From Herbaspirillum sp. Sphag64 (GTDB taxonomy: Bacteria; Pseudomonadota; Gammaproteobacteria; Burkholderiales; Burkholderiaceae_D): a DNA stretch of 64,000 nt. Below, in pieces: positions 35,074-43,908 of this stretch. The position numbers were made by a program, and so were the translations under genes. The notes beneath the pieces were generated by a model. It worked only from the letters and a program-made list of their open reading frames with translations. It was not told the DNA's origin and did no database searches. Numbering within the stretch: position 1 is the first letter of the stretch; each line of letters opens with the position of its first letter. The stretch lies in NCBI RefSeq assembly GCF_014192645.1, contig NZ_JACHYE010000014.1:30516-94515 (forward strand), in the 5' to 3' direction.

Positions 35074-35102
35074 TTGACAAGCATGTTTGCGCTGTGTACA
35101 TT
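35074..35102 (+). promoter_or_regulatory. Promoter of the IclR regulator gene
   Basis: TTGACA (35074-35079), 17 bases of spacer and TACATT (35097-35102). Transcription from near 35109 supports the ATG at 35185 as the true start. The region 34875-35042 holds no other open frame I would support. Confidence 0.6.
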
Positions 35103-35184
35103 CGCTAGCAATACAGCGTCAGCCCAGTGGTGGTGCGGCGCATCACGAATCATGGCAGTGTGGACGGGGCGAATTGGGGCGAAT

Positions 35185-35997
35185 ATGGCAGGCGTGCAGG
35201 ATGAGATTGAAGTATTCAGCGATGAAGAAACCGGCAAGGACCGGCAATTCGTCAATGCGCTGGCCCGTGGTCTGGAGATTTTGCGCTGCTTCCGTCCGGG
35301 CGAGGTCTATCTGCCCAACACCGAGCTGTCCAAACGTACTGGTCTACCTAAACCGACCATCTCACGCCTGACCCACACCCTGACCAAGCTTGGTTATCTC
35401 GATTTCAGTCCCGAGCTGGGCAAGTATCAGCTGGGTTCCGGCGTATTGGCGCTGGGTTATTCCTTGTTGTCGGGGATGGATATCCGCAAGCTGGCGCGTC
35501 CTGGTATGCAGGAGCTGGCTGAATATTCCCAATGTAATGTGGCGTTGGGCATTCGCGACCGGCTCAGCATGGTGTATGTCGAGTCCTGTCGTGGCAGTGC
35601 AGCCGTGACTTTGCGGCGTGATGTCGGTTCGCGGATTCCGCTGGCGAATACCTCGATGGGGCGTGCGTTGATGTGTGGATTGCCGCAGGGCGAGCGTGAT
35701 TTTCTGATGGACCATATCCGTCTGCGCAATGAGGAGCAGTGGCCGGCGATCAAGGCGGGCCTCGAACAGAGCTTCAAGGATTATCAGGATTACGGTTTTT
35801 GCCTCTCTGCCGGCGACTGGGAAAAGAATATCTCGGCGGTAGGGGTTCCCTTGCTCGATACCGATGGTCAAAAGATGATGGCCTTCAATTGTGGTGGCCC
35901 GTCATTTCTGGTCACGCGAGAGATGTTGATGGATGATCTGGGGCCGCGTCTGGCAAAGCTGGTACGCAATCTGGAAGTCAGCATGGGGCGCCGCTGA
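35185..35997 (+). CDS. IclR-family transcriptional regulator of the dicarboxylate genes
   Basis: 270 residues from the ATG at 35185 (MAGVQDEIEVFSDEE); frames reaching further upstream would cross the promoter. The N-terminal winged helix (NALARGLEILRCFRPGEVYLP, LSKRTGLPKPTISRLTHTLTKLGYL, about 25-75) and the C-terminal GAF-like effector domain (about 90-265) are typical IclR. It is divergent from the beta-oxidation operon and 93 bases upstream of the acyl-CoA ligase, so it likely controls both units in response to a dicarboxylate or its CoA ester. AzeR, an IclR protein for azelate, is a possible analogue. Confidence 0.88.
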   Translation: MAGVQDEIEVFSDEETGKDRQFVNALARGLEILRCFRPGEVYLPNTELSKRTGLPKPTISRLTHTLTKLGYLDFSPELGKYQLGSGVLALGYSLLSGMDIRKLARPGMQELAEYSQCNVALGIRDRLSMVYVESCRGSAAVTLRRDVGSRIPLANTSMGRALMCGLPQGERDFLMDHIRLRNEEQWPAIKAGLEQSFKDYQDYGFCLSAGDWEKNISAVGVPLLDTDGQKMMAFNCGGPSFLVTREMLMDDLGPRLAKLVRNLEVSMGRR

Positions 35998-36090
35998 TCA
36001 GAGTTTTTTGCTTATTCCACTGTTCACCCTGTGACGTGATGGTGTCATCGACCGTCAGGGGTGATCAGTGTCTGGAGGAGTCGACCGACG

Positions 36091-37638
36091 ATGATGCTGG
36101 ACCAGGATTTTTCGCTCGCTGATTTGCCGCAGCGTCTCAGTGATATTGCCCGCTACTGGGCACAGCACGCACCAACCGCACCGGCGCTCAGCGATGGCAT
36201 CGTGCGCTGGAATTACGCCGAGCTCAACGCCGCCGTTGATTGCGCTATTGCATTGCTGCACGCACAAGCAGTGCGGCCCGGTGACCGCGTGATGATCGTC
36301 GGTGAAAACTGTGGCGCGCAGGTGGCATTGATTCTTGCCTGTGCAGCGATCGATGCCTGGGCGGTGATTGTCAATGCACGGCTGTCGGCGCGTGAGGTCG
36401 ATGTTATTGCGGACCATTGTGGTGCGCGCCGCAGCTTCTTCATGATCGATGTTTCTGCCGATGCCAAAGCTCACGCCGAGCGCCTTGCCGCGCCGGTGCA
36501 TCAGATCCCCCTGCTGGGTGCGCTGGCGATTGGTGCCTGTAATGCAGATTGTCTGCCGGAACCTGTTGTTAGCAGCAATGCCGAGCAGGTAGCCGCCTTG
36601 ATCTATACCAGTGGTACCACCGGCCAACCCAAGGGCGTGATGCTGACGCATCGTAATCTGTTGTTTGTGGCTGCCATGTCTGCCCAGCTGCGCCGGTTGA
36701 CATCGGTGGATCGCGTCTATGGCGTATTGCCGTTGTCGCATGTGTTTGGCTTGTCTTCGGTCATGCTGGCGAGCTTGCTGGCAGGCGCTTACTTACAACT
36801 GGCACCACGTTACTCGGCCGCGGCCCTGCTGCATGCGCTACAAGAGGATGGCATCACTGTCCTCTCCGGTGTGCCGGCTATGTATGCGCGTCTGCTCGAT
36901 CTGCTGGGGCACACTGATGCCAGTCCGACTTTCCCGCAATTGCGTTTTGCCTATGCCGGTGGTTCGCCGATGGATCTGGCGCTCAAGACGGCGGTTGAAA
37001 AGCTGTTCGGGCAACCGCTGCATAACGGCTATGGCCTGACCGAGAGTTCGCCTAGCGTGAGCCTGACCCGCATTGGCGCACCGCGCAGTGATACGTCGGT
37101 CGGGCAGGTGATCAAAGGTGTGGAGATTCGTTTGGTCGATAGTAGCGAGACTGATGTCGCCTCTGGCGAGGTCGGCGAATTATGGATTCGTGGTCCGAAT
37201 GTGATGCGTGGTTATTACCGTGCACCAGAGCAGACTGCCAGCGTGATGCGTGCCGATGGCTGGCTCAACACCGGTGATCTGGCACGTCAGGATGCGGACG
37301 GTGCCTTGTTCATCGTCGGGCGCACCAAGGAGCTGATTATTCGCTCCGGCTTTAATGTCTACCCGATTGAAGTGGAGGCGGCGCTCAATGCGCATGCGGC
37401 GATCAGTCAGTCGGCGGTGGTCGGGCGCAAGGTGGCTGACGGCAATGAAGAGGTGGTGGCTTTTGTCGAGCTGGTACCGCAGGCGACGGTGACGGTCAGC
37501 GAGCTCGATGATTATCTGCAGCCGCTGCTGTCGGCGTACAAACGTCCGAGTGAAATCATTATCATGCCGACGCTGCCTGCAGCGCCGACTGGTAAATTAT
37601 TGAAGGGCAAATTGCGACAACTGGCTCAGGAGCGTTGA
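36091..37638 (+). CDS. AMP-dependent acyl-CoA synthetase (PimA-like dicarboxylate-CoA ligase)
   Basis: 515 residues from the ATG at 36091, nine bases after GGAGGAG. It belongs to the adenylate-forming superfamily: P-loop LIYTSGTTGQPKGVMLTHRN (about residue 170), YGLTESSPSV (about 313), WLNTGDLARQDADG with the AMP-ribose Asp, and the C-terminal PAAPTGKLLKGKLR with the catalytic lysine. It activates a free acid to its CoA ester using ATP. Position between the IclR gene and an ABC importer, and opposite a pim-like operon, points to a dicarboxylic acid substrate, but this is inference. Confidence 0.92.
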   Translation: MMLDQDFSLADLPQRLSDIARYWAQHAPTAPALSDGIVRWNYAELNAAVDCAIALLHAQAVRPGDRVMIVGENCGAQVALILACAAIDAWAVIVNARLSAREVDVIADHCGARRSFFMIDVSADAKAHAERLAAPVHQIPLLGALAIGACNADCLPEPVVSSNAEQVAALIYTSGTTGQPKGVMLTHRNLLFVAAMSAQLRRLTSVDRVYGVLPLSHVFGLSSVMLASLLAGAYLQLAPRYSAAALLHALQEDGITVLSGVPAMYARLLDLLGHTDASPTFPQLRFAYAGGSPMDLALKTAVEKLFGQPLHNGYGLTESSPSVSLTRIGAPRSDTSVGQVIKGVEIRLVDSSETDVASGEVGELWIRGPNVMRGYYRAPEQTASVMRADGWLNTGDLARQDADGALFIVGRTKELIIRSGFNVYPIEVEAALNAHAAISQSAVVGRKVADGNEEVVAFVELVPQATVTVSELDDYLQPLLSAYKRPSEIIIMPTLPAAPTGKLLKGKLRQLAQER

Positions 37639-37711
37639 TTACCCTTAATTTCAACAAGCTGTAAAAATAAAAAATTAAATTAAATTCAATTTCATCAATA
37701 AGGTGGAGACA

Positions 37712-38905
37712 ATGAAAAAACGATTCAATGCCCGCGGGCAGGGATGGCGTCTGGCTGCTGTCATGACTACGGCACTGGCTGCTGCATCGATACTGAATGC
37801 TGCCTATGCAGAGGATTTGCAGGTTGGCGTAGAAATTCCGCTGACCGGTTCACTGGCACGGGTTGGCTCCGGCATGCTCGAAGGTATTACCGTCGCTGCT
37901 GAAGTATTCAATAGCAAGAACCCCAAAAACAAGATCAAGCTGGTCACTATTGATGATGAATCAGCACCGGCCAAGGCGATTGCTGCGGTAGAAAAATTGT
38001 CCGGGCAGGGTGTGCTTGCCATCACTGGTGGTTACGGCTCCAACAATATCGCCCCGGCGGCTGATGCTGCTGCCAAGGCCGGTCTGGTCTACGTGACCTC
38101 GGGTGGCGTTGATGACAGCCTGGTCAATAGCGGGCGCAAGAATTTTTTCCGGATCAACAATACGGCAGGCTATCAAAAGGCAGTCGATGGTCTATTGACC
38201 GAGATGCAGGCGAAGTCGGTTTCGATTGTCTATTCCACCAAGGAAGCGACCGCCGGGCTGGCGGGTGACCTGCAAAAGACACTGGCAGCGCGTGGCGTGA
38301 CAGTCGTGTCGCATCCGTTTGATCCTGCCATTACCGATTTCAAGCCCATCATCAACAAGATCAAGCTGCAGGATCGCTCTGAAGTGATCGCCATGGTCGG
38401 TTACGAAAACGACTACGTCGGTATTCTGCGCGCAGCACGTGTGCTCAAGCCTAACGTGAAGGCACTGGTCGGTGTGTGGTCGCTGGCGACACCGAAGATG
38501 GCGGCCGATTTCCCTGACCTGATGCCCAATGTTTATGGCACGGCGGTATTGCCCTTCCCGGCCCAGTTCAACACGCCTGACGGGAAGGTCTTTAGCGACA
38601 CTTATCAAAAGCTGTACAAGAAGGAGCCGGACTATCTTGGTCAGTTCGGCTATGTGCAATCGATGCTGTTGTTTGAAGCGATTGCCCGTGCTGCTGATAA
38701 AGGCACACTCAAGAAAAATGGTGTGGCTGAAGAGATGCGCAAGACCGACCGCGATACCCTGATCGGTCGGGTACAGTTTGGCAGCAACGGCGACAACCCC
38801 AATTTTGTCCATCGCATGGGGCAGCACCAAGGCAACAAGATCGTGTTGGTTTGGCCGCCTGCGGCTGCCACCGGGAAGATGAATTACCCTGCGGTTCCCT
38901 GGTAA
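37712..38905 (+). CDS. ABC transporter periplasmic substrate-binding protein (LivK-type)
   Basis: 397 residues from the ATG at 37712 (MKKRFNARGQG), after AAGGTGGAGAC. A signal peptide with a hydrophobic core ends at about residue 33 (NAAYA, then EDLQ). The mature part is a type I periplasmic binding protein (VGVEIPLTGSLARVGSGMLEGI, ITGGYGSNNIAPAADAAAKAGLVYV). Such proteins bind branched-chain amino acids, amides or aromatic and dicarboxylic acids. The AT-rich 73 bases upstream probably hold the promoter. It leads the five-gene importer operon. Confidence 0.9.
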   Translation: MKKRFNARGQGWRLAAVMTTALAAASILNAAYAEDLQVGVEIPLTGSLARVGSGMLEGITVAAEVFNSKNPKNKIKLVTIDDESAPAKAIAAVEKLSGQGVLAITGGYGSNNIAPAADAAAKAGLVYVTSGGVDDSLVNSGRKNFFRINNTAGYQKAVDGLLTEMQAKSVSIVYSTKEATAGLAGDLQKTLAARGVTVVSHPFDPAITDFKPIINKIKLQDRSEVIAMVGYENDYVGILRAARVLKPNVKALVGVWSLATPKMAADFPDLMPNVYGTAVLPFPAQFNTPDGKVFSDTYQKLYKKEPDYLGQFGYVQSMLLFEAIARAADKGTLKKNGVAEEMRKTDRDTLIGRVQFGSNGDNPNFVHRMGQHQGNKIVLVWPPAAATGKMNYPAVPW

Positions 38906-38933
38906 CGCTGGTAGTCACTGACAGGTTGATGAC

Positions 38934-39806
38934 ATGACTGAATTAATACTGCAGGCGCTCTATTCGGGCCTGTTGCAGGGCGGTTCGTATGCGCTCATTG
39001 CATTGGGATTGGCGCTGGTGTTTGGCGCCATGAAGATGATCAATCTGGCGCATGGCGAACTGGTGTTGCTGTCGGCTTATATCGCCTACACGGTCGAGGC
39101 GAAGCTCGGCTGGAACCCGATACTGGCGATTCCATGTGCGTTGGTGGTGGTATGCCTGGCGTCGGTGGCGGTGTACTTTATCGTCGGCCGCATCAAGCAG
39201 GATAGAGAAATCAATTCACTCATTCTGACCTACGGCATCGGCGTGATGCTGACCAATCTGATGCTGCTGATCTGGAAGGCCGATGTGCGCTCTACCAGTT
39301 CATCCTGGATGCAGGAAGCTTTCATTATCGGGCCGCTCTACAGCATGCGCAGTGAAGTGCTGTTCTTTGGCGTGAGTCTGCTGATGATTGTCGGTTTGTG
39401 GCTATGGTTATCGCGGAGCTGGTATGGGCGTGCCGTACGTGCGGTATCGAGCAATCGCGATGCCGCCAAGCTGATGGGGATCAACCCGGCCTTGACGGAG
39501 CTGGTGGCCTTTATCGTGGCAGGCATCCTGGCAGCGGTAGCCGGTGTCGCGCTGTTCAGTTACGGCGTGATCAGCCCATCCTATGGCAGTGTGCTGACGA
39601 TCAAGGCCTTCATCATCACGGTACTGGCGGGGATTGGTTCGATTCCCGGCGTCTTGCTGGGGGCGTTGTTGCTGGGTGTTGCCGAAGCGCTGACAGTGAC
39701 GCTGGCCAGTTCTGCGTTGCAGGAGTTGGCAGGCATGGGTTTGTTTCTGCTGGTGTTGTTTGTGATGCCCAGTGGACTGTTTGGTGCCAAGCGGAGGCGC
39801 GGATGA
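38934..39806 (+). CDS. livH: ABC transporter permease (LivH-type)
   Basis: 290 residues, about eight hydrophobic helices, beginning ILQALYSGLLQGGSYALIALGLALVFGAMKMINLAHGE, the family signature. The C-terminal half has GINPALTELVAFIVAGILAA and the transporter-coupling loop IGSIPGVLLGALLLG. It forms one half of the membrane channel with the next gene, whose start overlaps its stop by four bases (ATGA). Confidence 0.92.
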   Translation: MTELILQALYSGLLQGGSYALIALGLALVFGAMKMINLAHGELVLLSAYIAYTVEAKLGWNPILAIPCALVVVCLASVAVYFIVGRIKQDREINSLILTYGIGVMLTNLMLLIWKADVRSTSSSWMQEAFIIGPLYSMRSEVLFFGVSLLMIVGLWLWLSRSWYGRAVRAVSSNRDAAKLMGINPALTELVAFIVAGILAAVAGVALFSYGVISPSYGSVLTIKAFIITVLAGIGSIPGVLLGALLLGVAEALTVTLASSALQELAGMGLFLLVLFVMPSGLFGAKRRRG

Positions 39807-40780
39807 TGCAGTTGCTGAATGTGCTGAAGAAAGCCGGAAAGACCTTCTGGCTCGGGTTGCTGCTGATCTATCTGGTCGTGCCGCTGGCTCTGGGTAATAA
39901 CAACTATGTGATGAGTCTGGTGGTAGCGGCATTGATCATTGGCGGTATTGCATTGTCGTGGGCTTTGCTGGGCAATCTGGGGGGGATGATTAGTTTTGGG
40001 CATGCGGCATTCTTCGGGGTGGGGGCGTACACCTCGGCGGTGTTGAGCATGCAGCTGCACGTTCCGGTAATGCTGGCGATGCTGCTGGGTGGCGTTGGGG
40101 CCTTGGTGGCAGCGGTTTTCATGTTGCCGGTATTGCGCCTGAAAGGGCCATATTTTGCCTTGGCGATTCTGGCATATGCCCAGATCTTTCGTATTCTGGC
40201 GACCGAATGCACCAGCATCACTGGTGGCGCAGCGGGCTTATCCAGTATTCCTGGTTTGCCAAGCCTGTGGGGTCTGGATCTGAGCAGCAAGACCGGCGCG
40301 TATCTGGTGTTGCTGACGATTGTGCTGCTGTTTGTGCTGTGCTATCAGGCCCTGCGTGACAGCGACTATGGTCTGGCCTTGCGTGCCATGCACGAGAGTG
40401 AAGATGCAACTCGCGTAGTCGGCGTCAACAGTGGCATGCTCAAGGCACTGATGTTGCTGTTGTCGGCGTTCATGTGCGGGGTAGTGGGCGCGTTCAATGC
40501 CCATTACATCAATTTTCTTGAGCCGGATTACGCGTTCAGTAGTCTCTGGGTGGCCTTGCCGATTGTGGCTGCCATCTTTGGCGGCTATCGCAGCACCATT
40601 GGCCCGATCATTGGTGCGGTGGTGGTCTATCTGATCGATCAGTTGATCTTCAAGAATATTCTGCCGTCGGGGCACCAACTGGTGTTGGGTGGGCTACTGG
40701 TGGCGATGATTGTCTTTAGTCCGGCAGGTTTGCTGCCGCTGCTACGCAAGCTGACGAGGAAGAACCATGCTGCAACTTGA
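39803..40780 (+). CDS. livM: ABC transporter permease (LivM-type)
   Basis: 325 residues from the ATG that overlaps the livH stop (MMQLLNVLKKAGKTF). Eight or more hydrophobic helices; family segments LGNLGGMISFGHAAFFGVGAYTSA and GVNSGMLKALMLLLSAFMCGVVGAF are present. The longer frame that runs back into livH is an artefact of the overlap. It overlaps the next gene by 14 bases, so the permease and ATPase are translationally coupled. Confidence 0.92.
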   Translation: MMQLLNVLKKAGKTFWLGLLLIYLVVPLALGNNNYVMSLVVAALIIGGIALSWALLGNLGGMISFGHAAFFGVGAYTSAVLSMQLHVPVMLAMLLGGVGALVAAVFMLPVLRLKGPYFALAILAYAQIFRILATECTSITGGAAGLSSIPGLPSLWGLDLSSKTGAYLVLLTIVLLFVLCYQALRDSDYGLALRAMHESEDATRVVGVNSGMLKALMLLLSAFMCGVVGAFNAHYINFLEPDYAFSSLWVALPIVAAIFGGYRSTIGPIIGAVVVYLIDQLIFKNILPSGHQLVLGGLLVAMIVFSPAGLLPLLRKLTRKNHAAT

Positions 40781-41471
40781 CAATCTCTCCGTCTGCTTCG
40801 GTGGGCTGACCGCCGTCAACAGTGTTTCGCTCAAGGTGGAATCGCAGGATGTGCTGGGGCTGGTTGGTGCCAATGGCGCCGGCAAGACCACCTTGTTCAA
40901 CGCGATCTCTGGGTTGGTGCGGCCGACCAGCGGCAAGATCAGTTTCAATGGCGTCGATCTGATGCGCGCACCGATGTATCAGCGCGCACGCAGCGGGATC
41001 GGTCGCACCTTTCAGATTCCGCAGCCGATGCATGAATTGAGCGTACGTGAGAATCTGATCGTGGCGCAGCGCTTTGCCACTGGTCGCGTCGATCAGCACA
41101 AGATTGATGAGATTCTGGATTTCACCAGCCTGAGCGACAAGGCTTCCCGGCAAGCCGCCAGCGAACTGGCGCTGACCGAGCTCAAGGCACTGGAAGTGGC
41201 CAAGGCATTGGCGACCAATCCACGCTTGCTGTTGCTTGATGAGGTATTGGCCGGGCTGGAAACCAATGGCAAGCGTCGTTTCATGCAAATGCTCAAGCAA
41301 CTGCATCAGAGCTTTGCAGTCGGCATCATCATCATTGAGCATGACATTGAGACCATCTGCAATTTGTGTCAGCGCGTGGCAGTGCTCAATTTTGGTCAAT
41401 TGATTGCGGATGGCACGCCCGACGCAGTCTTCAATGATCCGGCCGTGATCAAGAGCTATACAGGGAATTGA
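40767..41471 (+). CDS. livG: ABC transporter ATP-binding protein (LivG-type)
   Basis: 234 residues. Walker A is GANGAGKTT (about 35-43), Walker B LLLLDEVLAGLE (about 150-161) and the switch His is in IIIIEHDIE. The LSGGQ signature is replaced by ELALTELKALEVAKAL, a variant I also associate with some other HAAT-type LivG proteins. It is slightly shorter than the usual 250-residue LivG. AGGAAGAACC precedes the ATG. It pairs with the next gene to form the ATPase dimer. Confidence 0.9.
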   Translation: MLQLDNLSVCFGGLTAVNSVSLKVESQDVLGLVGANGAGKTTLFNAISGLVRPTSGKISFNGVDLMRAPMYQRARSGIGRTFQIPQPMHELSVRENLIVAQRFATGRVDQHKIDEILDFTSLSDKASRQAASELALTELKALEVAKALATNPRLLLLDEVLAGLETNGKRRFMQMLKQLHQSFAVGIIIIEHDIETICNLCQRVAVLNFGQLIADGTPDAVFNDPAVIKSYTGN

Positions 41472-41473
41472 AC

Positions 41474-42175
41474 ATGCTGGAAATTACCAATCTGCGTGCC
41501 GGTTATGGCGGCATCAATGTGCTGTGGGATGTTTCCCTGAACTTCGCACGCGGACAACTGACCACCATCATCGGCCCCAATGGCGCTGGCAAGACTACCT
41601 TGCTGCGCGCCATCATGGGTTTGCTGCCGCTATCGCAAGGCAGTGTCCATCTTAATGGTGCGCGTCTTGATGGCACGCCGACCTGGAAAATGGCCGATGT
41701 GTCGATGGCCATGATTCCGGAAGGGCGCATGGTGTTCCGCGACATGAGCGTTGAGGAAAATCTGATCCTGGGGGCATTTGCACCGCAGCACCGGGTGCAG
41801 GTAAAGGACAATATTGCGCGTTCCTATACGATGTTTCCACGGCTCAGGGAGCGCCGCTCGCAGCTGGCGGGATCGCTATCGGGCGGCGAGGCGCAGATGC
41901 TGGCAATGGCGCGGGGCTTGATGTCTGACCCGTCGCTGCTGATCATTGACGAGCCTTCTTTGGGGCTGGCACCGGTGGTGGTCAATGAACTGTTCGAGAT
42001 TCTGACCCAGCTCAAGCAAGGTGGTCGCACCATCATTCTGGTGGAGCAAAACACCCACCGTGCGGTGGGTGTGGCAGATCATGTGTATCTGATGCAAAGT
42101 GGCAAGGTGGCCCTGAGTCAAGCGGCCGACCAGGTCAATCTGGATCAGTTGCATGATCTGTATTTTGCACGCTAA
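41474..42175 (+). CDS. livF: ABC transporter ATP-binding protein (LivF-type)
   Basis: 233 residues from the ATG at 41474 (MLEITNLRAGYGG), three bases after the livG stop; an in-frame TTG overlapping that stop is less likely. It has Walker A GPNGAGKTT (about 34-42), an intact signature LSGGEAQMLAMARGL, Walker B LLIIDEPSLGLAP and the His of LVEQNTH. As the second ATPase of the importer it supplies the canonical signature motif that the LivG partner lacks. It is the last gene of the operon and converges on the pirin gene. Confidence 0.93.
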   Translation: MLEITNLRAGYGGINVLWDVSLNFARGQLTTIIGPNGAGKTTLLRAIMGLLPLSQGSVHLNGARLDGTPTWKMADVSMAMIPEGRMVFRDMSVEENLILGAFAPQHRVQVKDNIARSYTMFPRLRERRSQLAGSLSGGEAQMLAMARGLMSDPSLLIIDEPSLGLAPVVVNELFEILTQLKQGGRTIILVEQNTHRAVGVADHVYLMQSGKVALSQAADQVNLDQLHDLYFAR

Positions 42176-42204
42176 CGCCAGATCGAAAGCGCAACGTGAT
42201 CCCA

Positions 42205-42906
42205 TCAGCAAGGCAGGTCGAAGAGCAGGAATTCGGCTGCATCGGCCTGTTCCAGCGTGATCTTTGTTTCCTCGCTGATCTTCAACGCATCGCCCGTGGT
42301 GAGTGATTGCCCGTTGACCACCAGCTTGCCGCGGATCAGATGCACATAGGCCAGTCGCTTGCTGTCGATGGCATAGTCGAGCTTGTCATCACCATTGAGG
42401 ATGGACGCGTAGACGCTGGCATCCTGATGGATCAGTACTGAATTGTCGCGACCATCTGAGGAGGCGATCAGGCGCAGTTGTCCGATCTTTTGCTCCGGGC
42501 TGAAGTGCTTTTCTTCATAGCTGGGGGCAATCCCGGTGACGTTGGGCTGAATCCAGATCTGCAGGAAGTGCACCGGCTCTTCTGCCGAGTGATTGAACTC
42601 GCTGTGGCGCACACCACTACCTGCGCTCATGCGTTGCACATCACCGTAATGCAGGACCGAACCGGTACCCATGCTGTCCTTGTGCTCCAGCGCACCTTCC
42701 AGGACATAGGAAATGATCTCCATGTCACGGTGGCCGTGGGTGCCAAATCCCATCGACGGTTGGACCCGGTCTTCATTGATCACTTGCAGCGGGCCAAAGC
42801 CGAGGTGCTTGGGGTCATAGTAATGACCGAACGAGAAACTATGGTGCGAGTTCAGCCAGCCGTGGTTGGCGATACCGCGTTCATTTGCCTTGCGCATTTC
42901 AATCAT
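42205..42906 (-). CDS. Pirin family protein (YhhW-like bicupin)
   Basis: 233 residues. The N-terminal cupin opens with HGWLNSHHSFSFGHYYDP and has metal-binding residues in GFGTHGHRDMEIISYVLEGALEHKDSMG and VRHSEFNHS; the C-terminal cupin is shorter. Bacterial proteins of this type include quercetin 2,3-dioxygenases, but the physiological substrate is usually unknown. GGAGAAAATC precedes the ATG. The AT-rich region upstream contains symmetrical sequences (see 42989-43139). Confidence 0.9.
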   Translation of the reverse strand: MIEMRKANERGIANHGWLNSHHSFSFGHYYDPKHLGFGPLQVINEDRVQPSMGFGTHGHRDMEIISYVLEGALEHKDSMGTGSVLHYGDVQRMSAGSGVRHSEFNHSAEEPVHFLQIWIQPNVTGIAPSYEEKHFSPEQKIGQLRLIASSDGRDNSVLIHQDASVYASILNGDDKLDYAIDSKRLAYVHLIRGKLVVNGQSLTTGDALKISEETKITLEQADAAEFLLFDLPC

Positions 42907-42988
42907 GATTTTCTCCGTGTGTTGAGGGACGGATGGAGTATGCGTCGCTGCATATGAAAAGAAAAACGGAAAGATTGGTGATCTATTG

Positions 42989-43139
42989 TCGAAATTTTCG
43001 ATAATTAATTTAAGTTGTTGATTATTAATGATTAAATTTTTATGCTTCCTGTTTTTAATGCCTTTATTGGCGAATAAATTGGGATTTTTTTAATCAATAA
43101 TCGAAAAATATGCTTATTTCTACAATGTCGCTGTAGAAA
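42989..43139. other. AT-rich intergenic region with two inverted repeats
   Basis: Between pirin and sodB, 305 bases without a gene. It contains the near-palindrome TCGAAATTTTCGA (42989-43001) and a perfect hairpin TTTCTACA/TGTAGAAA (43117-43124 and 43132-43139) with a 7-base loop, in sequence much richer in AT than its neighbours. These may be operators of the pirin promoter; no small gene was found. Confidence 0.4.
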
Positions 43140-43163
43140 GGCATTCTGTCGCTCACGGCCAAC

Positions 43164-43192
43164 AAAAAAGCCTGCACAGTGGCAGGCTTTTT
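43164..43192 (-). terminator. Intrinsic terminator of sodB
   Basis: On the minus strand AAAAAGCCTGC pairs with GCAGGCTTTTT (43192-43182 and 43174-43164) around a 6-base loop and ends in T6. It begins about 20 bases after the sodB stop codon. Confidence 0.9.
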
Positions 43193-43211
43193 AGGTTCAA
43201 GCAGGAGCTGA

Positions 43212-43790
43212 TCAAGCGAAGTTCTTGGCAGCGAAGTCCCAGTTGACGATGCCCCAGAACGCTTCGACGTACTTCGCACGTGCGTTGCGGTAGTCGATGT
43301 AGTAAGCGTGTTCCCAGACGTCAATAGTCAGCAGCGCCTTGTCGGTGGTGGTCAGTGGTGTGCCAGCGCCGGTGGTGTTGACGATGTCCAGCGAGCCGTC
43401 CGCTTTCTTGACCAGCCAGGTCCAGCCGGAGCCGAAGTTGGCCAGGCCGAGTTTGGTGAATTCTGCCTTGAATGTGTCGAACGAACCCCACTTGGCGTTG
43501 ATCGCGTCAGCCAGTGCGCCGCTTGGTGCGCCGGCACCCTTTGGTGTCAGGCTGTGCCAGTAGAAGGTGTGGTTCCAGATTTGGGCTGCATTATTGAACA
43601 CGCCACCGGAAGACTTCTTGATGATGTCTTCGAGGGACAGTGTTTCGAATTCTGTACCGGGGATCAGGTTGTTCAGGTTGGTCACATAGGTCTGATGGTG
43701 CTTGCCGTAGTGATATTCGAGTGTTTCTTTGGAAATGGTCGGTGCCAGTGCGTCCAGTTCGTAAGGCAGTGCCGGGAGGGTATGCGCCAT
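43212..43790 (-). CDS. sodB: Superoxide dismutase, iron type
   Basis: 192 residues, the normal length of FeSOD. It converts superoxide to oxygen and peroxide in the cytoplasm. Metal ligands are His27 (EYHYGKHH), His74 (IWNHTFYW), Asp157 and His161 ([11 protein letters not shown]). [15 protein letters not shown] and the Gln in AAQIW at about 70 are typical of the iron form. AAAGGATTCACC precedes the ATG. It is transcribed alone with its own terminator. Confidence 0.97.
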   Translation of the reverse strand: MAHTLPALPYELDALAPTISKETLEYHYGKHHQTYVTNLNNLIPGTEFETLSLEDIIKKSSGGVFNNAAQIWNHTFYWHSLTPKGAGAPSGALADAINAKWGSFDTFKAEFTKLGLANFGSGWTWLVKKADGSLDIVNTTGAGTPLTTTDKALLTIDVWEHAYYIDYRNARAKYVEAFWGIVNWDFAAKNFA

Positions 43791-43908
43791 GGTGAATCCT
43801 TTCGGTATTGTTGATCAAACGAAGGTTTTTATTGGTAGAACGTGATTCTAAAGCGGATAGCGATTCTTTGCACTGTCTTGGGTCGCGCTTTGTAGAGTTG
43901 CTGTCAGC

